From: Saprospiraceae bacterium | GTDB taxonomy: Bacteria; Bacteroidota; Bacteroidia; Chitinophagales; Saprospiraceae | Assembly: GCA_016717265.1 (NCBI GenBank) | Contig: JADKFX010000001.1 | Location: 806,001 to 870,000, forward strand | Reading direction: 5' to 3' | DNA length: 64,000 bases | Shown here: positions 56,841 to 64,000 of the stretch, piece by piece | Numbering within the stretch: position 1 is the first letter of the stretch | Layout: the number at the start of each line of letters is the position of its first letter | The notes under the pieces: generated by a model | The model's input: the letters and a program-made list of their open reading frames with translations, nothing else | Database searches by the model: none | What the model was told of the DNA's origin: nothing | Program-made: the position numbers and the translations under genes

Positions 56841-57809
56841 TTATTCTTTTAATTCACCTTTATATTCCCAGGTAGCATTTTTCTTTGCTTCAAAAAACAA
56901 ATCATATAATTTGCTGATCCCTAAAGAGGCACCTTGTTCATAATCATACCAGGTTTTAGCAGTCCCATCGCTATAACTTATGATCATTGTAATTGTTTTA
57001 TCAGCACTTTCTTCTCCAAAATGTTGATTTGATTTTTGCAGCTTTAAATAGTTAGAAAGTGAATATACTTTTTTAAACACAGACTCTTCACAGAGAGCAG
57101 CATACATACCAACTTCTTCATCTGTATTTTTAATATTAGAGAGAATCATTTGTCCCAAACTGTCAATTTTCATTTTAAAATCTGGGCAGCCACCAAACTG
57201 ACAAAATGAATGCATTTGAATAAATTGAATATCTTTTATTGTTGGTTTTAAATTATACTCAATGATTCCTCCAAAATTATAGACTAAAGTATCTTTTTTT
57301 ATCAAACCCATTTTATAATAATCAATGTATGTTCGCGGAAGGCGAGTCTCTTGTCCGTCTTTCACTTGAATTGTAGTTTCTGTTTTGAATTGCTTAAATA
57401 AAATTAAGAGCCCTTTACGGCTTTCTTCAATAAATGGAATTACAAGATTTCCTCTATTTTTTGGTGGACAAACTGGAATTAATGTAAAACCGGATTCTTC
57501 ATCTAATTCATCTTTACCTAAAATTAAATAATGTGCCTGATCTTTTTTTTCCTGACCCGTTATAAATAAGTCTGGTATTTTATCATCATTAAAATCGCCT
57601 ACAAACCAAGGAGAATATTCCAATGAATCTAAATACCATTGATTTTCTTCTTCCGGACATTTAATTCCTAAACTGAAGTTTTTTAAATCATTAAATTCGT
57701 CTTTGACAAATATCATAACTTCTTTATCTACTGTAAATTCGTCAAATGCTTGTGCCATAGATGCTGTGAAATAAACCAGCTGAAACAAAAGGCAAAATTT
57801 CAGTTTCAT
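56841..57809 (-). CDS. Secreted DUF6438-like protein with FG-GAP-type motif
   Basis: 322 residues with a signal peptide (LVYFTASMAQA). A calcium-binding-like GDFNDDKIPDLFITG lies near residue 72. The C-terminal part (about 200-320) carries the CPDFKMKIDSLGQMIL, YSDGTAKTWYDYEQGA and SKLYDLFFEA pieces expected of DUF6438. It starts 10 bp after dnaE on the same strand, so it may be cotranscribed. Confidence 0.7.
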   Translation of the reverse strand: MKLKFCLLFQLVYFTASMAQAFDEFTVDKEVMIFVKDEFNDLKNFSLGIKCPEEENQWYLDSLEYSPWFVGDFNDDKIPDLFITGQEKKDQAHYLILGKDELDEESGFTLIPVCPPKNRGNLVIPFIEESRKGLLILFKQFKTETTIQVKDGQETRLPRTYIDYYKMGLIKKDTLVYNFGGIIEYNLKPTIKDIQFIQMHSFCQFGGCPDFKMKIDSLGQMILSNIKNTDEEVGMYAALCEESVFKKVYSLSNYLKLQKSNQHFGEESADKTITMIISYSDGTAKTWYDYEQGASLGISKLYDLFFEAKKNATWEYKGELKE

Positions 57810-57819
57810 GTTCTCAAAT

Positions 57820-60800
57820 TTAGTTCAGCTTATAATTTAATCCTAATTCTTCTAATTTAATTAATAGTTCACTGCTAATCGTAACTTTTTTTGTAGATGC
57901 TAAGGCAAGTTGTTGTTCTTGTTTTAAATCAATTACCTGAATTTTTAATTGCATATTTCCTTTATTATTTTTCAAAATACTATCTATTTTTTCGATGAGT
58001 TGATCTGAAATAGTATCCAAACGCACAAATACCGTAAGGCTTTTTTTAACAACATGTGAAAGTGCGGAAGATAATAAAATAATGTTAGATACTTTGAAAA
58101 CCCATTCTTCATCATTTTGTTTCCAGTTAGATTTATCATAAGTTCCATCAATCATAACGGCAACACCATTATTTAACATTCCTTTATATTGTAAATATTG
58201 TTCTTTAAATAATCGGATTGGAATACTTCCAAAATAATCTTGTAATTTAAAAATTCCAAAGCCTTCCCCTTTTTGATTCGTTCGATGCTGTACTTCTGTT
58301 ATGATACCGCATAATCGATGGCGATAACCTTGACGATTTTCTTCTTTAAAAATTTCTAATTTATCAATGCTTACCGTGGAGCTATGTTTTATTTCAAGTC
58401 GATAATCATCTAAAGGATGTGAACTCAAATAAATCCCTGCAACTTCAACTTCATGTTCTAATTTTTCAAGTGTATTCCAGGGTGCACAAATTGGAGGTGA
58501 AGGAATTTGAATATCTTCCTGGTAAGATTCACCAAATAAAGATGCCTGTTGATTTTCTATAGAACTTTGATATTGATTTCCCCAGCGAAGCATACATTCA
58601 ATATAACTTGGATATTTATCTATCGCAGCGAAATATTGTGCGCGATGCATATTGGTGAAACAATCAAAAGCACCACCATACACGCAACTTTCAATTACTT
58701 TTTTATTAAAAATTCGTGAATTTAAACGCTTTATCATATCGGCAAAATCAAGAAACATACTATGTTGATCCCGTTCCTGAAGGATATCAGTTACAGGTCC
58801 TTCACCAACGCCTTTCAAAGCAGATAATCCAAAACGTATATGCCCTTTTTCATTCACGGTAAACTCTATTTCAGATTCATTAATATCCGGTCCGAGCACC
58901 GTTAATTTCATTTGTTGGCATTCATGCAGGTAGGTACTTAAGTCTGCAACATTATTTTTATTTGCAGTTAATACAGCGGCCATAAATTCTGCTGGATAAT
59001 GCGCTTTAAGATAGGCAGTTTGAAAAGCTAATATAGAGTAAGCAGCTGCATGTGACCGATTAAATCCATAGGCTGCAAATTTTGCCATGACATCAAAAAT
59101 TTCTTGCGCTTTTTTATCATCAATTCCTTTTTTACTAGCCCGCTCTACAAACAAACTACTTTGTTTGTCCATCTCTTCTTTTTTCTTTTTACCCATTGCG
59201 CGTCTCAATACATCTGCTTCGCCTAATGAATAATCAGCCATAATCTGAGCCGCCTGCATAATTTGTTCTTGATAAACCATAATTCCATAGGTAGGTTTCA
59301 GAATTTCTTCCAACCATGGATGCGGATATTCAACGGGTAATTTTTTGTTTTTTCTGGAAATAAATTCGTCTATAAATGCCATAGGTCCAGGACGGAAAAG
59401 TGCATTCATAGCAATGATATCTTCAATGTCTGAAGGCTTTAGATTTTTTAAATTGGATCGCATACCTTCACTTTCAAACTGAAACAAACCGATCGTTTGA
59501 CCTTTTTGAAAAAGTTCTAAAGTTTGAATATCATCTAAAGGAATATCTTCTAGTTTTATTCTCTTTTCTTCACCATGTCGTTTTACAATATTGAAAATGG
59601 TATCATCAATAATGGATAGTGTATTTAAACCTAAAAAGTCCATTTTTAATAGACCTGTATATTCGATAACGTTTCCTTCGATTTGTGTTACATATAAGTC
59701 TGTATCTTTCGCAGTACATACAGGTATAAATCGCATAATTTCATCAGGTGCAATGATGATACCCGCAGCATGAACGCCGGTATTACGAACTGAACCCTCA
59801 AGTTTCATTGCCATATTCAGGACATCAGATTCCAATCCGGGAGTTTTTAGAATATTGCGCAGATCTTGGATTTTTTTCTTTTCATCGGAAGTAAATTCAT
59901 CTGAAATTGCATTTTTTTCTTCCAAAATAGCTTTCAGGTTTACACCAGGCCTGGTAGGTACCATCTTCGCAAGACGATCGGATGAAGAGAGGTCTAATTG
60001 TTTTACTCTAGCAACGTCACGAATAGATGATTTTGCAGCCATAGTTCCAAAAGTTACAATTTGAGCAACCTGGTTCCGACCATATTTTTGTACCACATAA
60101 TCTATGACTTTTTGACGTCCGCGATCATCAAAGTCAATATCAATATCCGGCCATGAAATCCTTTCAGGATTTAAAAAACGTTCAAAAAGAAGATTGTATT
60201 TAATCGGATCAATATCGGTAATAGTAAGACAGTATGCAACCGCTGAACCTGCCGCACTGCCTCTTCCCGGTCCAACACTTACCCCTAATTCACGAGCTGC
60301 TTTAATGAAGTCCTGGACAATCAGAAAGTAGCCTGCAAATTTCATTTTTTCTATAACAGAAATTTCAAAGCGAAGACGATCTTCAATAATTTTAGTAATA
60401 CTGCCATATCGTCTTTTGGCTCCTTCAAAGACTAAATGTTCCAGATATTCATTTTGATCTTTGAAATTAGGAGGTATAGGAAAATTTGGCAACAAAACAT
60501 CTCTTTCTAAATTTGGAATAAAACAGCGTTCTGCTATTTCAAAAGTTTGTTCAATAGCATGAGGAAGATCTCCAAACTGCTTTTGCATTTGTGCTGTTGT
60601 TTTGAAATAGAAATCGGAACTCGGAAATTGAAACCGATCTGTTTCCTCAACATTTGAATTTGTATTTATACATAATAATACATCATGGGAGATATAATCT
60701 TCCTCTTCCAGGTAATGAACATCATTGGTTACAATGGTTTTAACCTTATATTTCTCCGCTAATTTTAGTAAAACTTGATTGATTTGTTCCTGACTTACGC

Positions 60801-61371
60801 CAGATTCATCAATATTTTCACATCCTCTGTGTCGTTGAATTTCGATATAAAAATCTTCACCAAGCAGTTCAAGCCACCATTTTAATTTTTGTTCAGCACC
60901 TGCCAGGTCTCCTTTTACAATTGCTTGTGGTATTTCAGCGCCTACGCAACAACTTGTTGCGATAATGCCTTCATGATATTTTAATAATAGTTCCTTGTCA
61001 ATTCTGGGAAATTTTCCATAAAGGCCTTCGATAAAACCTAAGGAACAAAGTTTTGAAAGATTTTCATATCCGGTTTGATTTTTTGCTAATAAAAGTTGAT
61101 GAAACCGTTCATCTTTTTCGCCACCACTTTTTAAAAAACTATGTTTATGACGATCTGCGACCATATAAAATTCACAGCCCAGGATAGGTTTTAGGCCATT
61201 TGCTTTGGCTTCTTTAACAAAACTAAAACAACCAAACATATTCCCATGATCTGTCATTGCAACCGCTTTCTGACCGTCAGCAGCAGCTTTTTTCATCATA
61301 GATGCAATATCAGTAGCTCCATCTAATAGTGAAAATTGGGTATGGCAATGCAGATGTACAAATTGAGTCAT
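57820..61371 (-). CDS. dnaE: DNA polymerase III alpha subunit
   Basis: About 1,183 residues from the ATG at 61371, where the PHP domain begins (TQFVHLHCHTQFSLLDG). An upstream frame to 61464 adds 31 residues of no family character. The polymerase core shows GPGRGSAAGSAVAYCL and WPDIDIDFDDRGR with the catalytic Asp residues. YGIMVYQEQIMQAAQ and AYGFNRSHAAAY follow, and an OB-fold lies near the C-terminus (YRHRLCGIITEVQHR). It is the replicative polymerase. Confidence 0.98.
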   Translation of the reverse strand: MTQFVHLHCHTQFSLLDGATDIASMMKKAAADGQKAVAMTDHGNMFGCFSFVKEAKANGLKPILGCEFYMVADRHKHSFLKSGGEKDERFHQLLLAKNQTGYENLSKLCSLGFIEGLYGKFPRIDKELLLKYHEGIIATSCCVGAEIPQAIVKGDLAGAEQKLKWWLELLGEDFYIEIQRHRGCENIDESGVSQEQINQVLLKLAEKYKVKTIVTNDVHYLEEEDYISHDVLLCINTNSNVEETDRFQFPSSDFYFKTTAQMQKQFGDLPHAIEQTFEIAERCFIPNLERDVLLPNFPIPPNFKDQNEYLEHLVFEGAKRRYGSITKIIEDRLRFEISVIEKMKFAGYFLIVQDFIKAARELGVSVGPGRGSAAGSAVAYCLTITDIDPIKYNLLFERFLNPERISWPDIDIDFDDRGRQKVIDYVVQKYGRNQVAQIVTFGTMAAKSSIRDVARVKQLDLSSSDRLAKMVPTRPGVNLKAILEEKNAISDEFTSDEKKKIQDLRNILKTPGLESDVLNMAMKLEGSVRNTGVHAAGIIIAPDEIMRFIPVCTAKDTDLYVTQIEGNVIEYTGLLKMDFLGLNTLSIIDDTIFNIVKRHGEEKRIKLEDIPLDDIQTLELFQKGQTIGLFQFESEGMRSNLKNLKPSDIEDIIAMNALFRPGPMAFIDEFISRKNKKLPVEYPHPWLEEILKPTYGIMVYQEQIMQAAQIMADYSLGEADVLRRAMGKKKKEEMDKQSSLFVERASKKGIDDKKAQEIFDVMAKFAAYGFNRSHAAAYSILAFQTAYLKAHYPAEFMAAVLTANKNNVADLSTYLHECQQMKLTVLGPDINESEIEFTVNEKGHIRFGLSALKGVGEGPVTDILQERDQHSMFLDFADMIKRLNSRIFNKKVIESCVYGGAFDCFTNMHRAQYFAAIDKYPSYIECMLRWGNQYQSSIENQQASLFGESYQEDIQIPSPPICAPWNTLEKLEHEVEVAGIYLSSHPLDDYRLEIKHSSTVSIDKLEIFKEENRQGYRHRLCGIITEVQHRTNQKGEGFGIFKLQDYFGSIPIRLFKEQYLQYKGMLNNGVAVMIDGTYDKSNWKQNDEEWVFKVSNIILLSSALSHVVKKSLTVFVRLDTISDQLIEKIDSILKNNKGNMQLKIQVIDLKQEQQLALASTKKVTISSELLIKLEELGLNYKLN

Positions 61372-61544
61372 GGTCTTGAGTGTGCTTAAAAGGTAAAGGT
61401 AGGGAAAATTGTGGGTACTATTGGCTTGTGCAGTATGTATGAATTTAGTTCTCTGCCATGTCACTTTGACAAATTCTTCAAATAGCCATAAATCAGCATT
61501 TCAGCTAAGCTATTTAACTGCAATTAAAATTAATGTGTTGATGA

Positions 61545-63281
61545 TTAAGCGATGCTTTTTAAGCTTACGATAAAAGTACTTCCTGTTCCATATTCGCTGT
61601 CTATTGTGATATTGCCACCCTGGGCTTCAATAAATTCTTTACTAATTGCAAGGCCAAGTCCCGTACCTTCTTTATTTGAACCAGGAACTCTAAAATAGCG
61701 ATCAAATATTTTGTCCTTATAATGAGGGGCAATTCCAGGTCCGGTATCTTTAATTGCAAATTTTATGCTTCCATCTTCATACTTTATACGAGCATAAATA
61801 GTTGAGTTTTCATATGAATATCGGATTGCATTTGAGAGAAGATTCGTAAGAACCCAAGTCGTTTTTTCTGTATCAGCCTGTACATTTGGCAAATTATTCT
61901 GGATATTAATTTCAAACTTAATTTGCTTTTGATCTGCAGGAATTTTTGTAGCATGAATTGCATCCAGAAGGATTTCTTTAGCACTTGTAGGAAAAATTGA
62001 CAATTGAATATTGCCACTTTCAACCTGTGTCATATCTAGCATTTCTCCAGTAATTTTTAATAGTCGATGAGCATCCTCTTTTATACTTTCTAATAAATTT
62101 TTCTGTTCTGGATTTAATATTCCAATTTGTTCATTTTCTAATAATTGTAAACTCATTTTAATAGCTGCTATAGGAGTTTTAAATTCATGCGAAACCGTAG
62201 CCATAAAGTGGGTTTTTGCAGAGTCTAACTCTTTAAAAGGTGTAATATTTTTTAACAGAATAACATGTCCAATATGTTTTGATACCAATTCTCCAGTAGG
62301 TATAATCGAAATTTCAATGATTTCTTTATCAAAATAGCTTTCCTTATTATCTGCAAATATTTTGAGTGATTTTTCTATGACCTTAATTTGCGGCAGTTCT
62401 GTTGAAATGAGTTCCTTCATGAGAGATCGAATTAAGTCATTTACAAGAGCAAGGTCTTTAGCATTTTTTCCAATAATTTGATCTGGTTTTAATCCTATTA
62501 TTTTAATTGCTTCATCATTCGCAAATAAAATTACTTTATTTTCATCTAATCCAATTACTGGATCATGCATTTTGTTTATTAATGTTTCAATTCGTTTCTT
62601 TTCAAATAGTATTTTCGAAAGTTTACTATTTTCATATTCCTGTAATTTTTGAGTCATTACATTAAAAGCATTTGCAAGCTCACCAAATTCATTATGCCCT
62701 TCAAAACCAACCCGTTTTGTATAGTTTTTTGCAGCAACTTGTTTAATACTTTCTGTCAATTCCTGAATAGGATTTGCTATATTTCCAGGTAGGTTAACTA
62801 ATAATATAAATGCAATCAGAAAACATAAAGTCCCGATTAAAGGAATCCACCAGGCAGCTAGTTTTGCAGTTTCCTTTGCAACATTACTTTTTCGTTCAAT
62901 AGCCTGCATATTTAGAAGCATAATATCTGTCAAATCTTTGCGGATGGAACGGTATAATACTGGATCCTGAGGATTTTTAACCAGGCGATTAAAATCCATG
63001 GATAGTTTATTAGTCAATTCTTCCTCACCAATTTCAGTAATATTATTTTGTTGTAATGCAAGATGTTTGGTAAATGTTTTAATCACTATGGAGTCCTTAA
63101 GATCTTCATCAAGTGAAAGGAGCATGCTCCGGGTATACTCCAGGGTATTATAATTTGCAACTAAAATATTTTGGGTATCCTTATTCAAAACAGTTATCGA
63201 CAAGGTACCAAGAGCTGCAAGTAATATGATAAGTATGAATAGCAATCCTACGCCCAGGGTTAATTTAGCTTTTATTTTCAT
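61545..63281 (-). CDS. Membrane histidine kinase with HAMP and PAS domains
   Basis: 578 residues. One membrane helix at the N-terminus (LGVGLLFILIILLAALGTL) and a second near 150 (IPLIGTLCFLIAFILLVNLP) flank a periplasmic sensor. HAMP, PAS (about 240-350), HisKA (FMATVSHEFKTPIAAIK with the phospho-accepting His) and HATPase (LLSNAIRYS, KDTGPGIAP, GTGLGLAISKE) follow. It overlaps the KdpD fragment by 4 bp, so the two form one sensor unit, probably for potassium. No response regulator gene is in the window. Confidence 0.94.
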   Translation of the reverse strand: MKIKAKLTLGVGLLFILIILLAALGTLSITVLNKDTQNILVANYNTLEYTRSMLLSLDEDLKDSIVIKTFTKHLALQQNNITEIGEEELTNKLSMDFNRLVKNPQDPVLYRSIRKDLTDIMLLNMQAIERKSNVAKETAKLAAWWIPLIGTLCFLIAFILLVNLPGNIANPIQELTESIKQVAAKNYTKRVGFEGHNEFGELANAFNVMTQKLQEYENSKLSKILFEKKRIETLINKMHDPVIGLDENKVILFANDEAIKIIGLKPDQIIGKNAKDLALVNDLIRSLMKELISTELPQIKVIEKSLKIFADNKESYFDKEIIEISIIPTGELVSKHIGHVILLKNITPFKELDSAKTHFMATVSHEFKTPIAAIKMSLQLLENEQIGILNPEQKNLLESIKEDAHRLLKITGEMLDMTQVESGNIQLSIFPTSAKEILLDAIHATKIPADQKQIKFEINIQNNLPNVQADTEKTTWVLTNLLSNAIRYSYENSTIYARIKYEDGSIKFAIKDTGPGIAPHYKDKIFDRYFRVPGSNKEGTGLGLAISKEFIEAQGGNITIDSEYGTGSTFIVSLKSIA

Positions 63282-64000
63282 GACAATATGATAATATCAA
63301 CATCCAATGACTTTAATTTTTTCAAGAGTTCATTAAAAGTATTTGTAGCTAATATGAATGCAAATAAGTTTAAATGAGGTTTGCCAATACAAATTGTTGT
63401 AATTTCCAGTGTTTCAGCAATTTCAGCTATTTCTTTAGCTACACTTTTCCCTTCTTTTTTAATAATTTCACCACCTAATTCTGTAGCAAGTTTAAAGTTA
63501 TTGATAAGATATCTTTGCTTGTCTAATGGTATATTATTCGGACTTTCCTTAGGCGTTTGTACAAAAAGAAGATACCATTTACAGTTATAATAATTTGCGA
63601 GTCTTGCTGTTTTACGGATAATTTCTTTTGCTGTTTTTTCATTGCTGCTAATACAAGCTAGAAATCGTTCATGCCTTAAAGCAACATTTCTTGGAATTTC
63701 TTTTTCTACTTTTCTTTCTACTTGGGTAGCAACCTCTTTTAATGCGAGTTCCCGGAGTTGTAATATGTGTTCAGACTTAAAGAAATTATTAAGAGCCATT
63801 TCAATTTTTTCCGCCTGATAAATTTTTCCTTCTTTTAAGCGAGAGATCAATTCATCTGCGGTTAAATCAATGTTCACTACTTCATCTGCCTGAGCAATGA
63901 TATTGTCGGGTACTCTTTCTTTAACCTCAACACCCGTTATTTTTTTAACTTCTTCATTCAAACTTTCAATATGCTGAATGTTGATTGCTGAAATTACATT
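63278..64000 (-). CDS. kdpD: KdpD sensor, short form with universal-stress domain (N-terminal part beyond the window)
   Basis: The minus-strand frame is open to the window edge, so a TTG at 63961 is not the true start. Upstream codons read AINIQHIESLNEEVKKITG and continue into VPDNIIAQADEVVNIDLTADEL, as in the KdpD N-terminal sensory domain. A universal-stress-protein-like fold ends the protein (NYYNCKWYLLFVQTPK and TTICIGKP). Bacteroidota often encode this half apart from the kinase. Here the kinase follows with a 4-bp overlap. Confidence 0.9.
   Translation of the reverse strand, partial: NVISAINIQHIESLNEEVKKITGVEVKERVPDNIIAQADEVVNIDLTADELISRLKEGKIYQAEKIEMALNNFFKSEHILQLRELALKEVATQVERKVEKEIPRNVALRHERFLACISSNEKTAKEIIRKTARLANYYNCKWYLLFVQTPKESPNNIPLDKQRYLINNFKLATELGGEIIKKEGKSVAKEIAEIAETLEITTICIGKPHLNLFAFILATNTFNELLKKLKSLDVDIIILS

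Noticed and set aside
1..64000. CRISPR arrays, rRNA genes, complete insertion sequences
   Set aside because: No regularly spaced short repeats, rRNA signatures or transposase genes were seen when reading through the window.

Overview
The window is AT-rich chromosomal DNA of a Bacteroidota bacterium, most likely from the Saprospiria/Chitinophagia side of the phylum. I base this on a SusC/SusD pair, several large secreted proteins with type IX secretion (T9SS) sorting domains of type A and type B, membrane anti-sigma factors next to ECF sigma factors, a KirBac-like potassium channel, a short KdpD next to a separate histidine kinase, and promoter elements of the Bacteroidota form TAnnTTTG. The exact lineage is an inference.

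Layout. 1-930: the end of a SPOR-domain gene and an SRAP (YedK/HMCES-type) gene. 1049-5504: a SusC/SusD outer-membrane uptake pair with no enzyme genes beside it. 5505-6450: a gene-free stretch with two strong hairpins in front of recA. 7876-10280: a copper-type P-type ATPase broken by a one-base frameshift, then a FecA-like TonB receptor. 13109-14483: two cupin genes; the second is followed by a long inverted repeat that looks like a cassette boundary. 14606-20462: a co-directional run of panC, panD, an LPG-synthase-type membrane protein, rfaE2, a Nif3-family gene, a coiled-coil zinc-ribbon gene and a TPR gene that is also split by a one-base frameshift. 20593-20880: tRNA-Met(CAT) with its 3' half and terminator duplicated 158 bp downstream, followed by about 1 kb of decayed sequence.

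21728-36988: a lipid-linked polysaccharide flippase, a T9SS type B protein, an ECF sigma / anti-sigma / Spy-like operon, a Kir channel, a PlsC-type acyltransferase, a CxxCH-bearing T9SS protein, an oligopeptide-binding lipoprotein, an SDR, a ferredoxin reductase-like enzyme, a GHMP kinase, and a second ECF sigma / anti-sigma pair followed by a degraded gene. 37127-54965: the most unusual region. An exported TPR-CHAT caspase-like protein is transcribed divergently from the second sigma pair, overlaps a secreted protein gene, and is followed by a stand-alone LytTR regulator, a giant multidomain surface protein of about 3,400 residues with a complete seven-repeat RCC1 propeller spliced into it, and a leucine-rich L-domain-like surface protein. 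55367-64000: a TlpA-like thioredoxin, a DUF6438-type secreted protein, dnaE, a HAMP-PAS histidine kinase, and a KdpD fragment that runs off the end of the window.

Two genes (copA and the TPR gene) and one remnant (35430-35686) would each be repaired by adding one base to an A/T homopolymer. Either the assembly has homopolymer errors or these genes are recently inactivated; reads would decide. The best candidate for an undescribed system is the ECF sigma / TPR anti-sigma / exported CHAT protease / secreted protein / LytTR / giant adhesin neighbourhood at 35.4-55 kb. Its functional unity is an inference from gene order.
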